This document shows, one piece after another, positions 8,182 through 16,802 of a stretch of DNA of 44,017 nucleotides. The position numbers and the translations under genes are program-made. Location: NCBI GenBank assembly GCA_025463865.1, contig JAODBH010000235.1, positions 1 through 44,017 on the forward strand, written 5' to 3'. A model generated the notes under the pieces. That model was not told the DNA's origin. It did not search any database and worked only from the letters and a program-made list of their open reading frames with translations. The stretch comes from Actinomycetes bacterium. GTDB taxonomy: Bacteria; Actinomycetota; Acidimicrobiia; IMCC26256; Chersky-534. The first letter of the stretch is position 1. The number at the start of each line of letters is the position of its first letter.

Positions 8182-8775
8182 TCAGCCGCGGCCCGCCCGG
8201 AGGATCCGCCGCCAGACGCTGCGGTACGAGTCGAGGCCGTCGGCCGACAACCAGCCCCCGGGACCGGCCGCGATCGTCACCCGCTCGGGCACCGCGCCCC
8301 ACACCGGTACGCCGGCTTCGGCCCACACCGCCCGGGCGTCCTGGTAGTCGTTGGTGAAGGTGCGGGCGGACGAGAACACGAGCCCGACCGGCACCTTCGC
8401 CGGCACGAGGTCGAGGACCGCCTCGACCCGTGGGGTCTCCACCCCGCCGACGCGCGTCGGCACGACCACGACGTCGGCGTGACGGAACGCGGTGGAGAGC
8501 ACCCGCTCCTGGCCCGGCGGTGTGTCGATGATCGCGATGTCGTCGGGCGCGATCTTGGCCAGCGCCTTCACCAGGAGGCGCTCGGTCGGCGCTTCGACGA
8601 CGGTGACCCGTTCCAGCTGCTCGTCGGCCGCGTGCTCGAGCCAGTCGGCCGCGCTGGCCTGCGGATCGGCGTCGACCAGGGTCGTCGCCCGCCGCGCTCC
8701 CGACACCGCCGACAGATACACCGTCGTGGTGGTCTTCCCGACTCCGCCTTTGAGTGCAGCCACGATCACGATCAC
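8182..8775 (-). CDS. Orphan ParA/MinD-type P-loop ATPase
   Basis: The 197-residue protein begins (GTG start) with MIVIVAALKGGVGKTTTT, the deviant Walker A motif KGGxGKT[ST] of ParA-type ATPases. It continues with DADPQASAADW (Walker A') and AIIDTPPG (Walker B) near residue 84. Such proteins dimerise on ATP and position DNA, plasmids or protein assemblies. It is short and lacks the N-terminal HTH of chromosomal ParA. No parB-like gene or centromere-like repeat is adjacent, so it is more likely a cargo-positioning ATPase than a replicon partition protein. Its partner is not evident from neighbours. Confidence 0.85.
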   Translation of the reverse strand: MIVIVAALKGGVGKTTTTVYLSAVSGARRATTLVDADPQASAADWLEHAADEQLERVTVVEAPTERLLVKALAKIAPDDIAIIDTPPGQERVLSTAFRHADVVVVPTRVGGVETPRVEAVLDLVPAKVPVGLVFSSARTFTNDYQDARAVWAEAGVPVWGAVPERVTIAAGPGGWLSADGLDSYRSVWRRILRAGRG

Positions 8776-8873
8776 CGCTGCACCGTATCGAGCCGAACCC
8801 CGCGCGCGGAGGCAATCGCGCGGGCTCGACCGTCGCGTACCCAGAGGTGCAGGTCAGCGCCGGATGAGATGCT

Positions 8874-9989
8874 TCAGCCGTCGGCGGGTACGCCCGGTGA
8901 CACCTCGACCCGGCGGTCGGTCGCGTCCGGCGCGAGCAGCTCCAAGAGCCGGAGGCCCTCCGGTTCGAGGTCTGAGGGGAACCGCGCGGGAGCGCCGGAT
9001 CCGAGGGGATGGAGTCGGAGGACCGCAGCTCCGTCGACCTGCTCCTCGGTCCAGAGCCCGGCGACCCGTCCGTCGACCAGATATGCGGGCAGGACCTGGC
9101 CGTTGACCGACTGCACGATGTGCTCGTGGAAGCCCGACGGGAGGATGCGGGTGCGGTCGGCGTGCGAGATCAACGCCGCGTCCCATCGCGCGAGGAAGCG
9201 GACCGGCGGCTCGACGTCTTCGCGCACGCGCGGCACGCCGGGAAGGTCGAGGAGGTCGCGACCCTGTTCGTCGGTCACGCGCCGGAGGGGCTCGAGCAAA
9301 GCCAGCGCGGGGTCGAGCACCTTGTACGGCAGGTAGGTGAAGGCGGCGATGTCCTTGCGGGTCGCGGGTCCGAACGCGCGCAGGTACCGGCGCACGAGCA
9401 GCGCGGTGGCCACCGGCTCGGGCACCGGCGGCTCGGGCCACCGACGCAACGACGCCTTGCCGTGGAAGCGCCAGAAGCCCGATGGGGGGACGTGCACCAG
9501 CGGGACGAGCGCCCGCGCGTAGTCGAGGCGGTCACTCCCCCCAATGGTCAGGCCCGACAGGTCGTCGATCGCGGCGCGGATCTCGTCGGTCGTGCGCGGC
9601 TCCGACGTGAACTTCGCGAGCGCGGCCGCGATCTCGGGCTCCCTCGGCTTCAGGTCGGGGTGGCGGTTGCTCACGGCCGGGAACCACTGCCTTGCCCACG
9701 CGGACGCGAACGCCGCGTAGTCCGCCCCGCTGACGAGGTGCAACGTGCCGCGCATCAGCGTCGACTTCACGACCGTCCGGCGGCGCAGCGCGGACTCGAG
9801 ATCCTCGACCCGGAAACCTGCGACCCGGGCGTGGAGCGCGACGTACGGGGACGGCGAGTACTGCGCCTGCAACGCGCCGAGGCGCTGCACGGCTCGCGCC
9901 GCGGGCATCGGCATGCGCTCGAGCAGCAGCTGCCGCTCGAGGAACGAGACCGTGAGCTCCCGATCCGACCACCGCTGCACCCGAGCCAC
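8874..9989 (-). CDS. Winged-helix DNA-binding protein of the AlkZ/HTH_42 family
   Basis: The protein has 371 residues and a GTG start. The N-terminal region carries LGALQAQYSPSPYVAL (about residues 37-52). Its QAQ matches the QxQ catalytic motif known for AlkZ-type DNA glycosylases, which unhook interstrand crosslinks in streptomycetes. The remaining sequence, with TVVKSTLMRGTLHLVSG and the two to three predicted winged helices, fits the HTH_42 family along its whole length. It is thus a candidate DNA glycosylase or repair protein, although most actinobacterial paralogues have no tested activity. It stands alone and has no resistance or biosynthesis genes beside it. Confidence 0.8.
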   Translation of the reverse strand: MARVQRWSDRELTVSFLERQLLLERMPMPAARAVQRLGALQAQYSPSPYVALHARVAGFRVEDLESALRRRTVVKSTLMRGTLHLVSGADYAAFASAWARQWFPAVSNRHPDLKPREPEIAAALAKFTSEPRTTDEIRAAIDDLSGLTIGGSDRLDYARALVPLVHVPPSGFWRFHGKASLRRWPEPPVPEPVATALLVRRYLRAFGPATRKDIAAFTYLPYKVLDPALALLEPLRRVTDEQGRDLLDLPGVPRVREDVEPPVRFLARWDAALISHADRTRILPSGFHEHIVQSVNGQVLPAYLVDGRVAGLWTEEQVDGAAVLRLHPLGSGAPARFPSDLEPEGLRLLELLAPDATDRRVEVSPGVPADG

Positions 9990-10033
9990 GCGCCGACGCT
10001 AACCCCACCGCGCGTACCGAGGCCTCGGCGCGA

Positions 10034-10975
10034 CTATTCCGGCATGAGCTCGCGGGTGCGGGCGACGTCGGCCTTGAGCTGCGCGGCGAGCTCGTCGGGG
10101 CCGCTGAAGCGGAGCTGGCCGCGGATCCACTCCTGGATGCGGACGCGGCCGATCTCGTCGTAGAGGTCGCCGTCGAAGTCGAGGAGGTGGGCCTCCACGA
10201 GCAGCAGGCCGTTCTCCTCGTAGAAGGTCGGCCGACGGCCGATGGAGATCGCGGAGCGGTGCAACGTGCCGTCGGGCCGTTCGTACCAGCCCGCGTACAC
10301 ACCGTCGGCCGGGAGCTGGATGTCGCCGGCGGCCGCGACGTTCGCGGTCGGGAACCCGATGGTGCGGCCGCGCTGGTCGCCGTGCTCGACCACGCCTTCG
10401 ATCTCGGGGTCGCGCCCCAGCAGGCGCGCCGCGGTGACGATGTCGGCCGCGGCGAGCGCGTCGCGGATGCTCTGCGACGACACCGGCTCGCCGGTGACGT
10501 CGTCGCGCAGGAGCTCGACCTCCTCCACCTTCACGTTCTCGCGTGCGCCGAGCTCCTCCAGCAGCGCGATGTCGCCGCTCTGGCGGTGGCCGAAGCGGAA
10601 CCCGGGTCCCGCGACGATCGCCGCCGCCCGCCACAGCCCGACCACGATCTCGTTGAAGAAGTCGGGGGCGGAGGTGAGCGAGCGGGCCTCGTCGAAGCGC
10701 ACCGCGTAGACGATGTCGACGCCGAGCGTCGCGAACCGGTCGAACTTCTGCTGCATCGTGGTGATGATGCGCGGCGCCGACTCGGGCCGCACCACGCTCG
10801 CGGGATGGCGGTCGAACGTGATCACCACCGACGGGCACCGCATCTCGTGGGCGAGCCGGGTCGTCTCCGCCAGGATGCGCTCGTGGCCGCGGTGCACGCC
10901 GTCGAACGTGCCGACGGTGACGACGGTGCCACGGGGCAACGGCGGGATCGGGCTTCCTTCGTAGATGTGCTCCAT
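10034..10975 (-). CDS. ribF: Bifunctional riboflavin kinase / FAD synthetase
   Basis: The 313-residue enzyme phosphorylates riboflavin to FMN and adenylates FMN to FAD. The N-terminal nucleotidyltransferase domain (about 15-180) contains VGTFDGVHRGH, with the HxGH-type site, and SSQSIRDAL. The C-terminal kinase domain (about 185-310) contains GRTIGFPTANV, the PTAN motif, and a LLVEAHLLDFDGDLY segment. Length and domain order are the usual ones for bacterial RibF. It is divergent from the aldolase gene at 11065. Normally ribF lies near truB/rpsO; that context is absent here. FMN/FAD supply may help the flavin enzymes of the adjacent island, but there is no sequence sign of co-regulation. Confidence 0.95.
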   Translation of the reverse strand: MEHIYEGSPIPPLPRGTVVTVGTFDGVHRGHERILAETTRLAHEMRCPSVVITFDRHPASVVRPESAPRIITTMQQKFDRFATLGVDIVYAVRFDEARSLTSAPDFFNEIVVGLWRAAAIVAGPGFRFGHRQSGDIALLEELGARENVKVEEVELLRDDVTGEPVSSQSIRDALAAADIVTAARLLGRDPEIEGVVEHGDQRGRTIGFPTANVAAAGDIQLPADGVYAGWYERPDGTLHRSAISIGRRPTFYEENGLLLVEAHLLDFDGDLYDEIGRVRIQEWIRGQLRFSGPDELAAQLKADVARTRELMPE

Positions 10976-11064
10976 CGGGCCAGGTTAAACGGCCGCGCAG
11001 CCAACCTTCGCATAGCGTGCGGCCGACACCCGTCCCACCCTCCGGGACGCCGGGAAGGAGTCCG

Positions 11065-11865
11065 ATGAGCACCAACCGACTGCGCGAGAAGCTCGAGCAG
11101 GGCCAGGTCGCGCTGGGCGGATGGTGCAGCACGGCGTCGCCCTTCGCAGCCGAGATCCTGGGCGAGACCGGCTACGACTACGTGTGCATCGACACCCAGC
11201 ACGGGCTCATCGACTACGACGCGATGTGGCCGATGCTCCAGGCTCTGCGCGGTACCGGCGCGACGCCCGTCGTGCGGGTGCCCGTGAACCGCACCGAATG
11301 GCCCGGCAAGGCGCTCGACGCCGGCGCCGAGGCCGTGATCGTGCCCATGGTCAACTCGCGGGAAGACGCGGAGAGGGCCGCCGCCGCTTGCCGCTACGCG
11401 CCCGTCGGGTTGCGGTCGTACGGACCGGTCCGGTCGTCGGGCCTGCTCGGCTCCGATCCCGCGACCGTGAACGCACAGGTCATGTGCCTCGTCATGATCG
11501 AGACCGTCACCGCGCTCGAGAATGCGGAGGCGATCTGCTCCACCCCGGGGGTCGACGGCGTCTACATCGGGCCGGCGGACCTCGCCATCAGTCTCGGGGT
11601 GCCGCTGGCCGAGATGGGCATCGCTGCCGCGCACGTCGACGCGATCGCCCACATCAAGTCGGTGTGCCTCGCCCGGGGCCGCTTCATCGGCATCCACACC
11701 GGTGGCGGCAGTCAGGCGCGCGCCTACGCCGAGCAGGGGTTCCAGATGTGCACCGTCGGCACCGACGCGTCGATCTTCCGGGCGACGGTGCGCGACCACC
11801 TCGCCGCGGCGCGCTCCACGGGCTCGGCCGAGCGCGCGGCCGGCAGCGCGAACCCGTACGTCTGA
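11065..11865 (+). CDS. HpcH/HpaI-type class II aldolase
   Basis: This 266-residue cytoplasmic aldolase is expected to cleave a 2-keto-3-deoxy or 4-hydroxy-2-oxo acid to pyruvate plus an aldehyde using a divalent metal. Catalytic and metal residues can be placed against E. coli HpaI: H46 in DTQHGLID, R71 in VVRVP, E146 in MIET and D172 in GPADLAIS. The ATG at 11065 has AAGGAG five bases upstream. The gene is divergent from ribF and convergent with the sugar-kinase-type gene, with which it shares a terminator-like hairpin. It has no GntR-type operator of its own. The aldehyde product could feed the aldehyde dehydrogenase at 33733; that link is inference. Confidence 0.85.
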   Translation: MSTNRLREKLEQGQVALGGWCSTASPFAAEILGETGYDYVCIDTQHGLIDYDAMWPMLQALRGTGATPVVRVPVNRTEWPGKALDAGAEAVIVPMVNSREDAERAAAACRYAPVGLRSYGPVRSSGLLGSDPATVNAQVMCLVMIETVTALENAEAICSTPGVDGVYIGPADLAISLGVPLAEMGIAAAHVDAIAHIKSVCLARGRFIGIHTGGGSQARAYAEQGFQMCTVGTDASIFRATVRDHLAAARSTGSAERAAGSANPYV

Positions 11866-11899
11866 TCGCTCCGCGCCGTCGGCGCCGGTGGTCGATCAG
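11862..11899. terminator. Hairpin spanning both stop codons of convergent genes
   Basis: CTGATCG (11862-11868) pairs with CGATCAG (11893-11899), and inside it gcgcc (11873-11877) pairs with ggcgc (11881-11885). Both stop codons of the convergent aldolase and kinase genes lie in the outer arms. No T-tract is seen. It is a plausible bidirectional terminator closing the minus-strand operon that begins at 16679. Confidence 0.45.
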
Positions 11900-13218
11900 G
11901 CGTGCTCCTCGGCGCTCCACCGGGCGGTGCGGTCGACCTGCGCGTCACCGAGCTCGACCCATCGGGCGTAGCCCTCGTCGTACACGGGGTTCGGATGGGG
12001 CTCGACGACCGTGCGCTCGCCGAGCGGCCAGTCACCCGACTTCCCGACACAGGGTGCGGGCCACCAACCCACGGCAGCCCCGGCGGCGAACGCGGCTCCG
12101 AGCGCTGCGAGATCGGGGAACGCGGGCACCTCGACCGGCACACCCAGCACGTCGGCCTTGATCTGGCACCACAGCGGGCTCCGAGCCGGTGAGCCCGCGA
12201 CCATCATCTCGGTGAGGACCGTCCCCTCCGCGGCGAGCGCATCGACGATGTGGCGCAGGCCGTAGGCGCATCCTTCGAGGAGCGCGCGCATCACCTGCGC
12301 GCTGTCGGTCGCGGAATCCATGCCCGAGAGCTCGGCGCGGAGGTTGCGGTTCCAACGCGGCGCCCGCTCTCCTTCGAAGTACGGGAGCGCGAGCACACCG
12401 CCGCTTCCAGGCGGCACCGCCGCGGCCGCGTCGAGGAGGTCTTCGACCGTTCGGCTGGTCATGCGCGCCCACCACTCCACGGCCAGGCCGTGGGCGGCGG
12501 TGGGGCCGCCCACGATGTCGACCCCGGTGACCGCCGAGCGCAGGCCGTAGTCGGTGGGGTCGTCGGCAGCCGCGGGCGCGGCGACGCCGATGCCGCCGGT
12601 GCGGCCGCCCGGATCGAGACCTCGGCCCGGCGTGTCGACCCCCGCGGACCAGAACGCCATGTAGGCGTCGGCGCCGCCCGGCACGAGCAACGTGCCTTCC
12701 GCGACTCCCCACTTCCCCGAGGCCACACCCGCCGGCGTGCCGGTCACGGTCACAGGGCCGAAGCCCTCCAAGTCGGGCGATCCGGGCCAGCGGCCCTGTT
12801 GCAGCGGCGCGCCCAAGGCGTGGAGGATCCAGTCCCAGGCCTGCAGTGGCACCGCGTCCGGATGGTCGGGCCGCAGCACGTCCCACAGCTGCTGGTGCGC
12901 GGCGTGCGGGCTGGCTCCGTCGGCCGCCGCATGCAGAACGGTGAGCGCGTCGAGGCCGTCGGAGCTGACGACGGCGGGACTCTGCCCGCCGACCGCGAGC
13001 GCCGCGGGCGCCGCCGCCTCCGGGACATCGACCGCGAGCCGCTCGAGCGAGCTCTGGACCGCGGCGCGCCACGCCTCGGGATCGGCGTGGCCGACGGCCC
13101 AGTGTTCTCGGCCCTCGTACGGGGTGCTCGCGGTTCCGAGCACCGCGCCGTCGGCATCGATCGCGACCGCGCGCGCGGACCCGGTCCCGAGATCGATGCC
13201 GACGACGACGTCAGCCAC
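11896..13218 (-). CDS. FGGY-family carbohydrate kinase
   Basis: The 440-residue kinase of the xylulokinase/glycerokinase superfamily uses ATP to phosphorylate a polyol or sugar. The N-terminal actin-like domain opens with VVGIDLGTGSARAVAID, and the C-terminal domain has the FGGY signature region AGSPARSPLWCQIKADVLG (about 345-365) and a late Gly/Ala-rich adenosine site. The GTG start overlaps the stop of the upstream VOC gene in a TAGTG arrangement, implying translational coupling. It is the last gene of the five-gene minus-strand unit led by the amidohydrolase. The substrate cannot be inferred; a polyol or ketose fragment released by the aldolase route is one possibility. Confidence 0.85.
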   Translation of the reverse strand: MADVVVGIDLGTGSARAVAIDADGAVLGTASTPYEGREHWAVGHADPEAWRAAVQSSLERLAVDVPEAAAPAALAVGGQSPAVVSSDGLDALTVLHAAADGASPHAAHQQLWDVLRPDHPDAVPLQAWDWILHALGAPLQQGRWPGSPDLEGFGPVTVTGTPAGVASGKWGVAEGTLLVPGGADAYMAFWSAGVDTPGRGLDPGGRTGGIGVAAPAAADDPTDYGLRSAVTGVDIVGGPTAAHGLAVEWWARMTSRTVEDLLDAAAAVPPGSGGVLALPYFEGERAPRWNRNLRAELSGMDSATDSAQVMRALLEGCAYGLRHIVDALAAEGTVLTEMMVAGSPARSPLWCQIKADVLGVPVEVPAFPDLAALGAAFAAGAAVGWWPAPCVGKSGDWPLGERTVVEPHPNPVYDEGYARWVELGDAQVDRTARWSAEEHA

Positions 13219-13664
13219 TAGCCGCGCTCGACCTCGTCCTCGGGGATGCCGAGACGCTTGGCGCGCGTGCCGACGTTCTCCCACAGCACGATCTCGTTGC
13301 CCCATGGGTCGCGGAACGCCGCGTGCCAGCCGCCGAACTCGCTCCACCAGCCTTCGTCCCAGAGCTTCGTGGCGCCGAGCTCGACGGCCTTGTCGAGGTA
13401 GTGGCTCACCGCGTTGTCGATGAGGATGTAGGTGCGCGCCTGCAGCCCGCGCGGCTTGCTCGCGAGCTCCGGGTCGGGCGTGGGGTTCGGGTACTGGATC
13501 TTGTTCTCGTAGAGCCCCAGGTGGAGTCCCTCTCCCGGGACGATCTGGTGGAACACACCCGGCGGACGGGGGTTGATCGTCCAGCCGAAGAGCTCTTCGT
13601 AGAACTTGTGCGCGGCCTCGGCGTCGTCGACGGGGAGGTCGACGAAGATCAGCGTGTTGGTCAT
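13218..13664 (-). CDS. VOC-family (glyoxalase/bleomycin-resistance-like) protein
   Basis: This 148-residue protein has one pair of beta-alpha-beta-beta-beta units. It starts with TLIFVDLPVDDAEAAHKFYEELFGW, the usual VOC opening, and ends with FRDPWGNEIVLWE. It closely resembles the downstream-numbered neighbour at 13728-14114 (same IFVD(L/F)P, FY..LFGW and FRDPWGNEIVLW blocks), so the two arose by tandem duplication. VOC proteins bind a metal through His/Glu and act as dioxygenases, isomerases or lyases. The histidine usually placed in the first strand is replaced by Phe/Val here, so it may be non-catalytic or bind metal through the later H and E. Its stop overlaps the start of the kinase gene. 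Confidence 0.75.
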   Translation of the reverse strand: MTNTLIFVDLPVDDAEAAHKFYEELFGWTINPRPPGVFHQIVPGEGLHLGLYENKIQYPNPTPDPELASKPRGLQARTYILIDNAVSHYLDKAVELGATKLWDEGWWSEFGGWHAAFRDPWGNEIVLWENVGTRAKRLGIPEDEVERG

Positions 13665-13727
13665 GGTTGCCGTCCTTCTCTCGGGTTCCGGAACGTGATG
13701 GAGGGGGCCGCTACTTCTCGGATGGCG

Positions 13728-14114
13728 TTACTTCTCCGATGGTGCGCCCGGGACATAGGTGCCCTTGTCGCGCCAGAGCACGATCTCGTTGCCCCACGGG
13801 TCGCGGAACGCGGCGTAGCGGGCGCCGAACTCGGGCCACTCGGTCTCCTCCCACAGCGTGGTCGACCCGAGGTCGAGCGCCTGCTGCAGGTAGGCGGGCG
13901 GGTCGTCGACCAGCACGTAGACGCGCGGGACGGGCCCGGTGACGGGCTCGGTCTCGAGGTGGATGCCGAGGTTCGGCTTCACACCGGGGAGCACCTCGTG
14001 GAACTCACCCGCAGGACGGCGCTTGTACTTCCAGCCGAACAGCGTCTCGTAGAACACCGACGTCGCTTCCGGGTCGGGCGTCGGGAAGTCGACGAAGATG
14101 ACGGGGTTGGGCAT
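13728..14114 (-). CDS. VOC-family (glyoxalase-like) protein, paralogue of the next gene
   Basis: The protein has 128 residues. It opens with VIFVDFPTPDPEATSVFYETLFGW and ends near FRDPWGNEIVLW, shared with the adjacent 13218-13664 gene, of which it is a shorter paralogue. It lies third in the minus-strand unit, 99 bases after the dehydrogenase. That gap contains two short direct repeats (ctggtcgctg) of no clear meaning. The typical role would be a metal-dependent step on a ring-cleavage or 2-oxo-aldehyde intermediate. The two paralogues may form a heterodimer, which is inference. Confidence 0.75.
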   Translation of the reverse strand: MPNPVIFVDFPTPDPEATSVFYETLFGWKYKRRPAGEFHEVLPGVKPNLGIHLETEPVTGPVPRVYVLVDDPPAYLQQALDLGSTTLWEETEWPEFGARYAAFRDPWGNEIVLWRDKGTYVPGAPSEK

Positions 14115-14213
14115 GTTCGGCCTCCCGGGCTGGGGTCGCAGTGAACGCTGGGTGGTGGATGGTCGCCGTTGCGCTGGTCGCTGGTGCTCTGGTCGCTGAT
14201 GGTGGGGACGGGC

Positions 14214-15239
14214 TCAGACGTTCGGGCCGACGAGCACCCGGAAGACCGGGTTGTTGGCGGCCAGCTCGAACGCGTCGTTCACGTCGGTGAGGCTGTAGGT
14301 GCCGGTCACCAGCGCGTCGAGGTCGGCCGCGATGGCACCGGAGCGGATGAGGCCGGCCGACGTGCGCCAGTCCTCGGGCTCCTGGCTGTAGACGCCGATG
14401 ATGGAGTGCTCGTGGTGGTGGATCGCGTCGGGGCCGACCGATGCGAAGAGGTCCTTCGGGAACGCGCCGTAGAGCACGACCGCGCCGCCGTCGTCGCAGA
14501 GCTGCAGCGCGAGCTCCAGCGCACCCGGCGCGCCGGCGGTCACGAACACGACGTCCTGCTTGCCGCCCGTCGCGACCGCGGTGTCGGGGGTGGCGGTCCA
14601 CGCCGCGCCGGCAGCCGCTGCCTCTTGGAGCCGCTGATCGCTCACGTCGATCATGCCGATCGGCGCCGCGCCCGCGACCCGCGCGAGCGCGAGGTGCAGA
14701 CGGCCCATGTAACCGGCACCGATGATCGCCACTCGGTCCCATGCGTGCAGACCGGAGAGCCGCAACGAGTGCGCGACGCAGGCCACCGGCTCGCCCATCG
14801 AGGCGTGGGCCATGGGCGCGTCGCCGACGGTCCAGGCCTGCCGCGCGGGCACCCGCACGTACTCCGCGAGACCCGCGCCCACCGAGATCGTGCCGTCGTG
14901 CAGCTTGTCGCCCTGCGGCCGCTTGCACAGCGCGGTGTGGCCGCGGCGGCAGGCGTCGCACGCGCCGCAGCGGGTCAGGAGGTCGACCGTGACCAGGTCG
15001 CCGACCTCGGGGACGCCCGGCAGACCGGCCACCGCGGACCCGACCTCGACGACCCGACCGGCGGCCTCGTGACCGGGCGCGACCGGGTACATCTGCTTCT
15101 CCCCGGCGTACAGCCGGCGCTCCATCGTGCAGAGGCCGCAGGCGCCCACCTCCACCAGCACGTCCTCCGCACCCAGCTCCGGCTGGGGCTCGTCGCGCAG
15201 CTCGACGGCTCCGGGGGCGGTGACGACGGCGATCTTCAT
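14214..15239 (-). CDS. Zinc-dependent medium-chain alcohol dehydrogenase
   Basis: This is a 341-residue MDR oxidoreductase. The catalytic zinc site is visible as Cys in VGACGLC and the GHE motif in APGHEAAGRV. The structural zinc loop is CGACDACRRGHTALC (C-x2-C-x2-C-x7-C). A Rossmann fold with IIGAGYMGRLHL begins near residue 170. The enzyme oxidises an alcohol to a carbonyl, probably with NAD(P). It lies 15 bases downstream of the amidohydrolase gene, so the two are in one operon and the alcohol is likely a product of that pathway. It resembles threonine/sorbitol-dehydrogenase-type enzymes, without enough detail to name a substrate. Confidence 0.85.
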   Translation of the reverse strand: MKIAVVTAPGAVELRDEPQPELGAEDVLVEVGACGLCTMERRLYAGEKQMYPVAPGHEAAGRVVEVGSAVAGLPGVPEVGDLVTVDLLTRCGACDACRRGHTALCKRPQGDKLHDGTISVGAGLAEYVRVPARQAWTVGDAPMAHASMGEPVACVAHSLRLSGLHAWDRVAIIGAGYMGRLHLALARVAGAAPIGMIDVSDQRLQEAAAAGAAWTATPDTAVATGGKQDVVFVTAGAPGALELALQLCDDGGAVVLYGAFPKDLFASVGPDAIHHHEHSIIGVYSQEPEDWRTSAGLIRSGAIAADLDALVTGTYSLTDVNDAFELAANNPVFRVLVGPNV

Positions 15240-15254
15240 GCCTGTTCTCCTGAA

Positions 15255-16679
15255 TCAGCTTGCATCGATGTGGGGCCACAGATGGGGAACGGTGATCCCG
15301 GCGCGAGCGAGCAGCGCGTCGGCGGAGCTTCTCGCCTCGAGCCGCAACGCGTCGAGGTCGACGGTGGTGGAGACGCCGTCGCGGACGACGATCCGGCCGT
15401 CGACGACGACGTCGCGCACGGTGCGACCGTCGGTGCCCCAGACGAGCTGGAGCGACACGTCGCCGCGCGGCGTCCAGTTGAACGTGGTCGCGTCGTGCAC
15501 CACCACATCGGCGAGCTTTCCCGGCTCCAGCGAGCCGATGCGGTCGGCCATGCCGATCGCCTCTGCACCGCGGATCGTCGCGAGCTCGAAGGCGAGGTCG
15601 GCGCCGAAGCGCTCGGGCTCGACGCGGGTGTCCCGGGCGATGGCGGCCGCCAGCGCGGCGGTGCGCAGCAGATCGGGGATGTCGCCGGCGTTGTCGGCGT
15701 CGCACCCGAGTGCGACCCGGCCGCCCCGCTCGACGATCTCGGCGTGGCGCCCGTGCCCGGTGACGCCCTGGCCGAGGCGCATGTACGCCCACGGGCAATA
15801 GGCGATCGCACTGCGGCTCGACAGCACGAGCTCGACCTCTTCGTCGTCGAGCCACACGCCGTGGCCGATCAGGAGGTGCTCGCCGAGCACGCCGAGGTCG
15901 TCGAGATGCGCGAGCGGACGCCGGCCGGTGCGCTCGAGGTACGCCTCGGGATCGGAGCTCGTGGGAGACATGTGCATCGTCATCCCGGTGCCGCGTTCCC
16001 GGGCCAGATCAGCTGCGCCTGCCAGCAGCTCGTCGCTCGCGAGGTTGTGGCCGACGAGGGTCACCCAACCTTCGACGAGCCCACCCTTGGGCCACGCGTC
16101 GAGCACCTCGCGCTGGAGCTCGAGCGACTCGGCCGGGGGCGCCGAGTAGGGAACGCCCTCGATGTCCCAGCCCCAACGACCGATCGTCGCCCGAAGGCCC
16201 GCGCGCACGAACGCCTGGGCGGCGCGGTCGGGGTGGGCCACGGTTCCGGCCTCGATCGCGGTGGTGACGCCGAGGCGCAACGACGCGAGCGCGCCGAGCG
16301 TCGCGGAGATCTCGTCGTCGTCGCCCGTGTGCGCGCCGTGGATGGGCACCGACCACTCGAAGATCGACGCACCGGGCGGCAGGAGGTCGGGGATGCAGCT
16401 CTTCACGAGCGGGTCACCGGTGTGGTGCTGGTGCGCGTTGATCATCCCGGGCGTGACCACGCAGCCGCGCGCGTCGATCTGCGCCGCGTCGGGATGCGCC
16501 CGGCGGAGCGCAGCGGTCCCGCCCACCGCGACGATGCGGTTCCCGGCGATCGCGACGGTCCCGCTCACGAGGACGTCGCGGTCGGGGTTCATGGTCACGA
16601 CGTCGCCGCCGCTGATCAGGAGATCGACGGTTTGCGCGCCGACGGCAGCCTCGAGGGGGTTGCCACCGCTGGGGGTCAT
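15255..16679 (-). CDS. Metal-dependent amidohydrolase of the cytosine deaminase / TrzA (ATZ) type
   Basis: The 474-residue TIM-barrel hydrolase keeps the mononuclear-metal ligands of subtype III amidohydrolases: H83 and H85 (NAHQHH), H236 (TMHMSP), H273 (IGHGVW) and D327 (GCDADNAGD), with E280 as likely proton shuttle. Flanking beta-sandwich segments (about 18-75 and 400-474) include LLISGGDVVTMNPDRDVLVSG. Such enzymes deaminate or dechlorinate N-heteroaromatics or open cyclic amides. It is the first gene of a five-gene minus-strand unit. It is divergent from the Rieske oxygenase gene across a 123-base gap holding a GntR-type operator, so deamination or hydrolysis of a ring is probably an early step of the pathway. 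Confidence 0.9.
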   Translation of the reverse strand: MTPSGGNPLEAAVGAQTVDLLISGGDVVTMNPDRDVLVSGTVAIAGNRIVAVGGTAALRRAHPDAAQIDARGCVVTPGMINAHQHHTGDPLVKSCIPDLLPPGASIFEWSVPIHGAHTGDDDEISATLGALASLRLGVTTAIEAGTVAHPDRAAQAFVRAGLRATIGRWGWDIEGVPYSAPPAESLELQREVLDAWPKGGLVEGWVTLVGHNLASDELLAGAADLARERGTGMTMHMSPTSSDPEAYLERTGRRPLAHLDDLGVLGEHLLIGHGVWLDDEEVELVLSSRSAIAYCPWAYMRLGQGVTGHGRHAEIVERGGRVALGCDADNAGDIPDLLRTAALAAAIARDTRVEPERFGADLAFELATIRGAEAIGMADRIGSLEPGKLADVVVHDATTFNWTPRGDVSLQLVWGTDGRTVRDVVVDGRIVVRDGVSTTVDLDALRLEARSSADALLARAGITVPHLWPHIDAS

Positions 16680-16777
16680 GCGCTCTCCGTCGCGTTCGTC
16701 ATCAACCGGTCAGGACTTCGTCTCGGGCGTTCTCCGACGGCTGCTGGCCCCGGCAACGCCAGTATCTTACGGTGTGA

Positions 16778-16788
16778 TGGTCAGACCA
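16778..16788. promoter_or_regulatory. FadR-type GntR operator between amidohydrolase and Rieske genes
   Basis: TGGTCAGACCA is a perfect match to the TGGTNNNACCA operator class of FadR-subfamily GntR proteins. It lies 15 bases before the Rieske ATG and about 100 bases before the divergent amidohydrolase start. A TATCTT at 16763-16768 could be the -10, placing the operator just past the transcription start. Likely bound by the regulator encoded at 41539-42258. Confidence 0.8.
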
Positions 16789-16802
16789 CGAAAGGGCGTG
16801 AC

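Noticed and set aside
8182-8775. Plasmid or integrated-element partition locus
   Set aside because: A ParA-type ATPase is present, but no parB, replication gene, integrase or iteron-like repeat accompanies it.
14150-14213. TGGTCGCTG-type repeats considered as further GntR operators
   Set aside because: They contain TGGTC but no ACCA half at the right distance; they look like short direct repeats without dyad symmetry.
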